A DNA stretch of 64,000 nt. Source: Turnera subulata (Eukaryota; Streptophyta; Magnoliopsida; Malpighiales; Passifloraceae). Position numbers and translations under genes: made by a program. The notes beneath the pieces are model-generated. The model did not search any database. It was not told the origin of the DNA and saw only the letters and a program-made list of their open reading frames with translations. The stretch is taken from NCBI GenBank assembly GCA_028386065.3, contig JAKUCV010004398.1:106566-170565 (forward strand). The letters are read 5' to 3'. Positions within the stretch are counted from its first letter, which is position 1; every line of letters starts with the position of its first letter. Positions 48,420 to 56,149 of the stretch are shown here, piece by piece.

Positions 48420-48702
48420 CAGAAGAGGGGAAGAAGAGAAGAGAAGGAGAGGAGAAGAAAAAAAGAAAAAAAGAGAGAAAAAGAAAAAGAGGGAAAAGAA
48501 GAAAAGAGAGAAAAAAAAGAAGAAAAAGAAAAAGGAAAGAAAAAAAAAGAAAGGAAGAAGGAAAAAAAAAAGAGAAGAAAGGAACTGGAAAAGAAAAATA
48601 GAAAAGAAAATGAGAGAAAAGAAAAGAAAGGAAAAGAAAAGAAAATAGAGAAAAAAAAGAAGAAAATACGAAAAAAAGAAGAAAAAAAGGAAAAAAATAC
48701 AG
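48420..48702 (+). repeat. Polypurine (GA) tract downstream of the LTR TATA box
   Basis: About 280 bases almost only A and G. It creates the Lys/Glu-rich frame on this strand and Phe/Ser-rich frames on the other, none of which I call as genes. Confidence 0.9.
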
Positions 48703-49968
48703 AGGAACAGTTCGTCACCTCACCGGCGCCCCTGCTACTGTTCACGTGGTAGCGTTCTCCGCCGCCTCTCGCCGCACCGACGCCACCCTCGCCTTCGCCG
48801 TCACGTCGCGATTCCAACCCTGCCGCCTCCGCCCGACGCCGCTGTGAGACGCGCCGTCCAGGAGCGTTGACCCGAGGTGCAGACCCGTGGATCCTGCTTC
48901 CTTCGCTTCTGCCACCGCTGCCGACAGCTTCACGCCAGTCTTCCGCCGCCCCCGCGCCGCTCATGCCGCCCTAACGTCGTGCTGTGCTCGCTCGCCCTTC
49001 CTCGCGCCTCGCCGTCGTCGCCAGCTGCACGACCCGGAGGTAAGACCCGGATCTTGCAAGATCCGTTTGTTGAAACGGGTCGCGAACTGGGTTTTCAGTT
49101 TGGGTTGGGTTTTGTGTTTCTGGGCTGGGCTTGGGCTGTGTGTGCTGGGTCGGCCTTGGCAGGCCTGCGCTGGGCTGTTGCCTTGGTCTGGGCAGGCACT
49201 ATTCACGGCCCAGTCCGTTTTAATTTTTTTAAAAAACTATATTTATATATATTTATTTATTAATAATCTGGTATATATTTTGGAAAAAAAATTATATAGT
49301 TATTTTGAGAAAACTGTGGCCAATTTAATTCTAGTATTTTCAGGGAAATATAAATATATTTACTTTGATAAATAATTAAGTTTTGTTTTGGAAACTATTT
49401 TTAATTGGGAAAAATAAATATATATGTACCATGAAATAATTTCTGAAATTCTATATACATATATTATTTTGCCTGGAAAATTGTGGTTGTGGAAATTATA
49501 TATATATATGTACTTTGTAAATTAAAGGTAATTATATTTTGTGTTGAAAAATATTATTATATATTTAGAAAAAGATAAATACTATATATATTTTCTGGAA
49601 ATTATAAATATGTTATTATTTTTCTGGAAAAATTATGGAGATTATTATTTCGTAAAATTATAGTTATTTTATGAAAATATTATGAAAAAGAATTTTAATT
49701 AAAGTATGGTACCGAAATTATATTCGGAAATACGTACGGTAAATATTTTCGGTAAAAGATGAAAATAGAGAATATGAATCGGGATGGGTTATTTCGCATT
49801 TTGGGCATCATAGTATACCGATTATGTGCATTCATGTGTATGTATGGTTTTATTGTATAGGTTTGGATATCGGGCAGTTTCCCGGAACCGGCGTCGGACC
49901 GGTCATTGTTTCCGAAGATGAGTAATCGGCCAAGGTTTATTGCATGTTGTATTTACTATGTTTTGGTT

Positions 49969-50287
49969 CGGGATGTTTATCCCGGTGTCTTGTTTGGTAC
50001 TTTTGGGATGTTTATCCCTGTGTCGATTTTCTGTGTCTTTTGGAATAAGTATAATGGAATAATTAATGGATAGTGACAAGGATGTCGATCCTTGGTATTT
50101 TTGTTAGGGATGTCGATCCCTGTGAGTTTGGTTTTTGACGACGGTAAAATAATTGTTACGTGGTAAGTAGAGGTACGACCGGATGGTTAGAGACTGTTTC
50201 GTGGTGGCCATGATCTGGGTTCGTGTGATAAGCATGTCTATGCTTGGGATGTCTATCCCGGTTTGTTATATTTGGGATGTCTATCCC
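49969..50287 (+). repeat. Hairpin array in LTR E
   Basis: Seven units: CGGGATGTTTATCCCG (49969), GGGATGTTTATCCC (50005), AAGGATGTCGATCCTT (50078), AGGGATGTCGATCCCT (50106), AAGCATGTCTATGCTT (50230), GGGATGTCTATCCC (50246) and GGGATGTCTATCCC (50274). Each has a 5-6 bp stem and a 4-base GTYK-type loop. Matching arrays lie in the LTRs at 7845-8199, 13771-13860 and 51469-51705. Confidence 0.85.
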
Positions 50288-50535
50288 TGGGTTCTTTTTG
50301 ATCTGGCACCAGGAACAGGTTGATAACCTGGTACGACCCTAGCTTATCCGTGACGGGGCCCGGTAAGATAAAATTGGATAAATGGATTTTACTTGAGTCT
50401 TTTGGTCTTGGACCGATTTTGGGTGGAGTCTTTGCTTTGGTGTGTTTGGCTGTTTAGCCTGTGTTTTCAACTTGAGTAATTTTAGTGTACATAGTGATGG
50501 TCTTTCCTTCGTCGGTGAGCACTTCAGACTCACCC

Positions 50536-50567
50536 CTCACCTGCGGGCTTTCATCCCGTAGGATGAG
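50536..50567 (+). promoter_or_regulatory. Conserved LTR hairpin (function unknown)
   Basis: CCTGCGGG (50540-50547) can pair with CCCGTAGG (50555-50562), extended by CTCA/TGAG outside. It is embedded in a block starting GAGCACTTCAGACTCACC that is the best-conserved part of all the LTR copies in the window, including the distant element A (58520-58545). It may be a transcript-level signal such as packaging, dimerisation or polyadenylation; which one is unknown. Confidence 0.5.
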
Positions 50568-50882
50568 TTATTTGTTGTACAGGTTTGGTGCATTCCAGAC
50601 AGGCTGCGGCGTTATCCCTTGGACAGGGCTTGGATCCATAGTTTGCATCTATGCATACAGTGTTTATGTGAGTTTCATAAGTCTTCCGCTGTGCATGTTT
50701 TTACTATTATTAGGCCATTGGGCCGGTTTTGATATTTGTGATGTTTTCTTATGATGGGCTGTTGAGCCCAGTTATCTGTTGTTTACACTGTATGCTGGTC
50801 TTTATTTGGTTGGATCGTCACAGTTCCGGCACGTGTTTACTGTGTACGGTAAATAGGGGTCGGGGCGTTTCATTGAGCAAAA

Positions 50883-53662
50883 TGAAACACCCCGACCCGT
50901 ATTTACCGAACACAGTAAACACGTGCCGGAACTGTGACAACCCAACCAAAACCAAGCCCAGCATACAGTGTATACAACAGATATCCTGGCTCAACAGCTC
51001 ATAATAGGAAACATCATAAATAACAAAACCGGCCCAATGGCCCAATAATATCAATAAAATGCACAGCGGAAGACTTAACAACTCACTAAACACTGTATGC
51101 GACATAGATGCAAACTATGGATCCAAGTCCTGTCCAAGGGATAACGCTGCAGCCTGTCTGGAATGCATCAATCCTGTACCACAAATAACCCATCCTACGG
51201 GATGAAAGCCCGCAGGTGAGGGGTGAGTCCGAAGTGCTCACCGACGAAGGAAAGACCATCAATATGAACACTATAACTACTCAAGTCAAACACGGGCTAA
51301 ACAGCCAAACACACCAAAACAATGACTCGACCCAAAATAAGTCCAGGACCGAAAAGACTCAAACAAAATCCAATTATCCAATTTTATCTTTCCGGGCCCC
51401 GTCACGGATAAGCTAGGGTCGTACCAGGTTATCAACCTGTTCCTGGTGCCAGATCAAAAAGAACCCGGGATCAACATCCTAATATCAAACTCAGGGATAA
51501 ACATCCCAATCAAACCGGCATCAACATGCTCATCACAAGTAACCCAGATCATGGCACCACAAAACAGTCTTAAACCATCGAGTCGTACCACTACCTATCA
51601 CGCGACAATTATATTACCGTCATTAAAACCAATCACAGGGATCAACATCCCTAACCAAAATTCCGGGATAGACATCCCATCCAAAATACCAAGGATCGAC
51701 ATCCTTGTCACAATTCATTAATTATTCCATTATACTTATTCCAAAAGACACAGTAAATACAACATGCAATAAACAACAAACACAATACCAAGTAATATAG
51801 GCACATATCGAAGGAAATCCATCCTCACCTTGGCCGATTACTCAACTCCGGAAACAATGACCGGTCTGACGCCGGTTCCTCGGGAAACTGCCCGATATCC
51901 AAACCTATACAATAAAACCATACATACACATGAATGCACATAATCAGTATACTATGATGCCCAAAATGCGAAATAACCCATCCCGGTTCATATTCTCTAT
52001 TTTCATCTTTTACCGAAAATATTTACCGTACGTATTTCCGAATATAATTTCGGTACCATACTTTAATTAAAATTCTTTTTCATAATATTTTCATAAAATA
52101 ACTATAATTTTACGAAATAATAATCTCCATAATTTTTCCAGAAAAATAATAACATATTTATAATTTTCAGAAAATATATATAGTATTTATCTTTTTCTAA
52201 ATATATAATAATATTTTTCAACACAAAATATAATTACCTTTAATTTACAAAGAACATATATATATATAATTTCCACAACCACAATTTTCCAGGCAAAATA
52301 ATATATGTATATAGAATTTCAGAAATTATTTCATGGTACATATATATTTATTTTTCCCAATTAAAAATAGTTTCCAAAACAAAACTTAATTATTTATCAA
52401 AGTAAATATATTTATATTTTCCTAAAAATACTAGAATTAAATTGGCCATAGTTTTCTCAAAATAACTATATAATTTTTTTTCTAAAATATATACCAGATT
52501 ATTAATAAATAAATATATATAAATATAGTTTTTTAAAAAATTAAAACGGACTGGGCCGTGAATAGTGCCGGCCTAGACCAAGGCAACAACCCAGCGCAGG
52601 CCTGCCAAGGCCGACCCAGCACACACAGCCCAAGCCCAGCTCAGAAACACAAAACCCAATCCAAACTGAAAACCCAGTTCACGACCCGTTTCAACAAACG
52701 GATCTTGCAAGATCCGGGTCTTACCTCCGGGTCGTGCAGCTGGCGACGACGGCGAGGCGCGAGGATGGGCGAGCGAGCACAGCACGACGTTAGGGCAGCA
52801 TGAGCGGCGCGGGGGCGGCGGAAGACTGGCGTGAAGCTGTCGGCAGCGGTGACAGAAGCGAAGGAAGTAGGATCCACGGGTCTGTACCTCGGGTCAACGC
52901 TCCTGGACGGCGCGTCTCACAGCGGCGTCGGGCGGAGGCGGCAGGGTTGGAATCGCAACGTGACGGTGAAGGCGATGGTGGCGTCGGTGCGGCGAGAGGC
53001 GGCGGAGAACGCTACCACGTGAACAGTAGCAGGGGCGCCGGTGAGGTGACGAACTGTTCCTCTGTATTTTTTTCCTTTTTTTCTTCTTTTTTCGTATTTT
53101 CTTCTTTTTTTCTCTATTTTCTTTTCTTTTCTTTTCTCTCATTTTCTTTTCTATTTTTCTTTTCCAGTTCCTCTCTTCTCTTTTTTTTTTCCTTCTTCCT
53201 TTCTTTTTTTTTCTTTCCATTTTCTTTTTCTTCTTTTTTTTCTCTCTTTTCTTCTTTTCCCTCTTTTTCTTTTTCTCTCTTTTTTTTCTTTTTTTTCTTC
53301 TCCTCTCCTTCTCTTCTCTTCTTCCCCTCTTCTGCAGATTCCTCCTTTTTATAAACTGTGTTTAACTATTAAACATGTGATAATCAATAATGCAGGCGGG
53401 TCCGATCCGGACCAGAAAATAACTGATACCTCCTTAGTTATTTTCCGGTGTGATTTTCCGAGAAATTCCGAAACCCGAAAAATACCAACTTAGGCCCGAA
53501 AAATCCACGGAAAAATCACGAGCGCGGGAAAACCCTCGGTTTCGAAAAACGACTCCCGATTTACCTTGAATTAATTACCCAAGATTAATTCAACAGTAAA
53601 TCACGGTAAAAAGACTTCTACAGTCCCGGTAAAAATCAAAAATTTTACCCGGGCTGTTACAC
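50883..53662 (-). repeat. 3' LTR of element B
   Basis: 2,780 bp, TGAAACACCCCGACCC to CGGGCTGTTACA on the plus strand. It is an inverted copy of LTR E: the outer few hundred bases differ at only a few positions, while the middle has several indels, for instance about 50 bp near 51800 missing in E. It holds the T/C tract (53055-53336) and six hairpin units (51469-51705). Confidence 0.88.
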
Positions 53663-53804
53663 TCTACCCACCTTAAAAAGAATTTCGTCCCCGAAATTTC
53701 GTCTTATCCGTGGGTCCTACCACGATAAGATTCTGGCACACTCTACCAGGTGTCCAACCTCAACCCGAGATACCGCTTATACCCTTAAGCGACATCTCAT
53801 CCGC

Positions 53805-53813
53805 TTATAAATA
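53805..53813 (+). promoter_or_regulatory. TATA box of antisense ORF 1
   Basis: TTATAAATA, 35 bp before the ATG at 53848, within plain sequence and just inside the element B interior. Confidence 0.5.
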
Positions 53814-53847
53814 CCAAACCTCATGACTGGCATACTCACACACAGTC

Positions 53848-54225
53848 ATGGACTCTCTACTGAGATCAAGGACAACCTCCGATTCCGAGAACAACAGCTA
53901 CATCGGCGGCACGGCTTTCCCAACAAGCTCCGATGAAGAACCTCCGAAGAAGCGCTTCAGGACGAACATCGTCGGCCTGAAGGAGCACATGGTCGTTTCC
54001 CCAAAACGACGGAAGAAACGTGCCAGCAAGAAGGCTGAAGATCGTAAGGGCAAGGCGGTAGCTGAGAGCAGCACTCCGCAGCAGAAACTGACGCAACTGA
54101 ATGTCTCGCTGAAGAAGATCAGCTCGACGGTGGCGCAAATCGAACTGGCGTGCGCGGAACTGTTCCCACACATGAAAAATGTACAAAAAATTGTAAAAGA
54201 TCTTGAGAAGCAAGTAGCTCCGTAG
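53848..54225 (+). CDS. Antisense ORF 1 of element B: small basic protein, unknown
   Basis: 125 residues, not recognised. It starts MDSLLRSRTTSDSENN and has an acidic stretch (SSDEEPPKKRF), then a strong nuclear-localisation-type basic cluster (SPKRRKKRASKKAEDRKGK, about 51-69). It ends with a probable amphipathic helix (LTQLNVSLKKISSTVAQIEL to VKDLEKQV). The codons look unforced: no stop or low-complexity run explains the frame. It lies opposite to the element's own transcription, with its own TATA box. Such antisense frames are known in some plant Ty3 families. A role in the nucleus is a guess. It could also be a captured host exon. Confidence 0.55.
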   Translation: MDSLLRSRTTSDSENNSYIGGTAFPTSSDEEPPKKRFRTNIVGLKEHMVVSPKRRKKRASKKAEDRKGKAVAESSTPQQKLTQLNVSLKKISSTVAQIELACAELFPHMKNVQKIVKDLEKQVAP

Positions 54226-54930
54226 AGTACTCCTTCTCCTGTGGTAAACCTTTATAAAATAAATAACATAAGCTTTCTCTTTCTAAATCAAAACTCTCTT
54301 ATGTTATAAAATCTTATGTTAAACGAAAAATTAAAGCATCTCAAGGCAAAATGGAACTTGTCAATAAAAATATAAAATCAAACATAAAGAAATCATAAAT
54401 TAGAACTCGTTTAACAAAATCAAAACAAAAAGGAAATTAAACAAAATATGTTTTCATGCTCGGCGCTCTAGATCGATCGTAGACATCCTCGAACCAAGAA
54501 ACGTGACACGTACAGCTAACGGTGACGATCACGAGCACGTCCTGTGTCCCTCGAAAGACACGTTACCCACTTGTCCACAAAAATTCCGCATGAGCCAAAA
54601 ACGTCTGTCTCGTCTCGTATCTCTCCATGTTGTCCGAACAGTTGTGACCTCATCGCACATGCACTCTACTCGAGGCACGGTCCCATCCATCTGGCCTCAA
54701 TGGTCACGGATGCAAGTGATAAAAGATGCAAGAAAAAATATAGCAAGACCATGGAAAGAAATGACAAGGTAGCTAGAGCGAAAGAAAATCATGTGATGGA
54801 AATAGGCTGAAAAACTCTGGCATGGTAGTCCGAAAAACGCGTAAAGTAACAAAGCATTAAATAAAGCAAGGGTAAAATTCAAAAAGCAAGATCTTGAAAA
54901 TCAAAAACGATAATCACGCTCCCCATAAGA
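54226..54930 (+). other. Spacer between the two antisense ORFs
   Basis: Mostly A-rich, with a GC-richer stretch at 54470-54700. Short frames (54503-54810) have no support. It ends in the promoter of ORF 2. Confidence 0.4.
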
Positions 54931-54939
54931 GTATAAAAG
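54931..54939 (+). promoter_or_regulatory. TATA box of antisense ORF 2
   Basis: GTATAAAAG about 104 bp before the ATG at 55043. The related fragment at 37561 has an ACTATAAGAAGGGG sequence at a similar distance, so promoter and ORF seem to have travelled together. Confidence 0.5.
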
Positions 54940-55042
54940 AAGGAGCGGTGATGTGTAAATCATCAAAAGCATTAAAGCAAACAAAACTCTCAGAAAACAA
55001 AACCACAACGTTCAAAACAAAACCCCACACGTCTAAATCAAA

Positions 55043-55597
55043 ATGCTTGCTCCATCTTCAGTTTTCTTCGTCGAAGGTGCCAACCTTGGCAGGAGAAACC
55101 GTCTGGCCTACAGCATGGTCAACGAACGCGCTGAAGAGCTACCGAACGAGCTCGGCAGGATGCCCCGACTGGTCTTCGTCGACGAACTCTACTCGTCGCG
55201 GTTCTTCGTCACTCCCATGGAAGAGGTGTTCTTCCTAGAGGACCATGGAACACTGAGGACCTCATACTACGGATCGGCAAACTCTGTGATGTTCTTCATC
55301 TCCGAAAGGCTACAGGAGTTCAACCTGGAGTCCACTTGCCAAACTGTGGAGCAAGGTGTATACTACCAGCTCTCGATGACGGCTCAAAGCATGCCCAGAA
55401 TGACTCGGCTACCTCCAACCTGGCCAAAGGCACGACTACTGGTGTGGAACTGCAGAGGAGTAGCAAGGCGTGCCCAGGAGTTCTCGCGTACCCTGAGGGA
55501 CTTGAAGAACCAATACAAACCAAACATGGTTCTTCTGACGGAGACACAGTGGCAACCACGGGACGATCACGGTCTCATCCCACTCCAGTTCCCTTAA
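55043..55597 (+). CDS. Antisense ORF 2 of element B: novel domain joined to an endonuclease-like start
   Basis: 184 residues. The first 110 are not recognised: VFFVEGANLGRRNRLAYSMV, EELPNELGRMPRLVFVDELY, then a possible beta-rich part (YYGSANSVMFFISERLQEF). From about residue 130 it reads ARLLVWNCRGVARRAQEF, then LRDLKNQYKPNMVLLTETQ, the opening strands of the exonuclease-endonuclease-phosphatase fold used by LINEs (Trp-Asn-Cys-Arg-Gly; Glu in TETQ as metal ligand). A TAA at 55595 stops it, but the same frame goes on: ANRFEIHGQSDRGDMWFSW to VNVVPNR and a stop at about 55727. So it is a fusion of an unknown domain with a partial endonuclease. The catalytic His/Asp part is absent. Activity is doubtful. 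Confidence 0.6.
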   Translation: MLAPSSVFFVEGANLGRRNRLAYSMVNERAEELPNELGRMPRLVFVDELYSSRFFVTPMEEVFFLEDHGTLRTSYYGSANSVMFFISERLQEFNLESTCQTVEQGVYYQLSMTAQSMPRMTRLPPTWPKARLLVWNCRGVARRAQEFSRTLRDLKNQYKPNMVLLTETQWQPRDDHGLIPLQFP

Positions 55598-55986
55598 GCT
55601 AACCGGTTCGAGATTCATGGCCAGAGCGACAGAGGCGACATGTGGTTCTCTTGGAGTGATAGAGTCACGGTCAACATCAACAACGACCCAAACAGTTTCC
55701 GTGTCAACGTCGTTCCGAATCGTTAAATGTATTTTTCTTTATTTTTATAAAATATCAAAAATCAATGTAATATTTTTGTTTGTATCTCAAATATTAGTAT
55801 TATCAATAATATTTATATTTTCGCTTATTCATGGCATCATTACCTCATATGTGTATGTTCCGCGACAGCTGGCGTCCCTTGACTGGATCCATAATGCACT
55901 AACTAAATGATATAAAATATTAAACAACTGGAGCGAACTATGCAAACAAGACAACAACACACATAGATTGCCCGACAAGACCTAAT

Positions 55987-56002
55987 GCCCGCTCCGCTAC
56001 CA
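55987..56002 (-). other. Primer-binding site of element B
   Basis: The minus strand reads TGGTAGCGGAGCGGGC, three bases from the LTR edge. Identical to that of element A (58880-58895). Confidence 0.75.
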
Positions 56003-56005
56003 AAA

Positions 56006-56149
56006 TGAAACGCCCCGACCCGTATTTACCGTACACAGTAAACACGTGCCGGAACTGTGATGACCCAGCCAAATAAAGACCAACATACAGTGTAAACAAC
56101 AGATAATTGGGCTCAACAGCCCATAATAGGAAAACATCACAAATATCAA
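56006..56149 (-). repeat. 5' LTR of element B, first 144 bp before the element A insertion
   Basis: TGAAACGCCCCGACCC onward, matching the ends of LTRs E and B. It breaks off after ATATCAA where TGTAACA of element A begins. In this stretch it resembles LTR E (AAATAAAGACCA, GATAA-TGGGCTC) more than element B's own 3' LTR. Confidence 0.8.

Larger units (their letters stand above)
48093..50872 (+). repeat. Ty3-type LTR in plus orientation (E)
   Basis: It starts TGTAACAGCCCGGG and ends CGGGGCGTTTCA; 2,780 bp. It has a TATA box (TTTATAAAAAGG, 48399-48410), a purine-only tract just after it, a GC-rich block (48720-49210), an AT-rich block, a hairpin array (49969-50287), the conserved block with hairpin (50536-50567), and the LTR end. 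No internal domain follows: after 10 bases (ttgagcaaaa) the inverted LTR of element B begins. No matching 5-bp flanks were found (atttt before, ttgag after), so a clean solo-LTR origin is doubtful. Frames within it are artefacts of composition. Confidence 0.88.

Noticed and set aside
48389..48964. Frames of 111-191 codons around the GA tract, also 52800-53354
   Set aside because: Same LTR tract plus a GC-rich LTR block; mirrored in every LTR copy, no coding signal.
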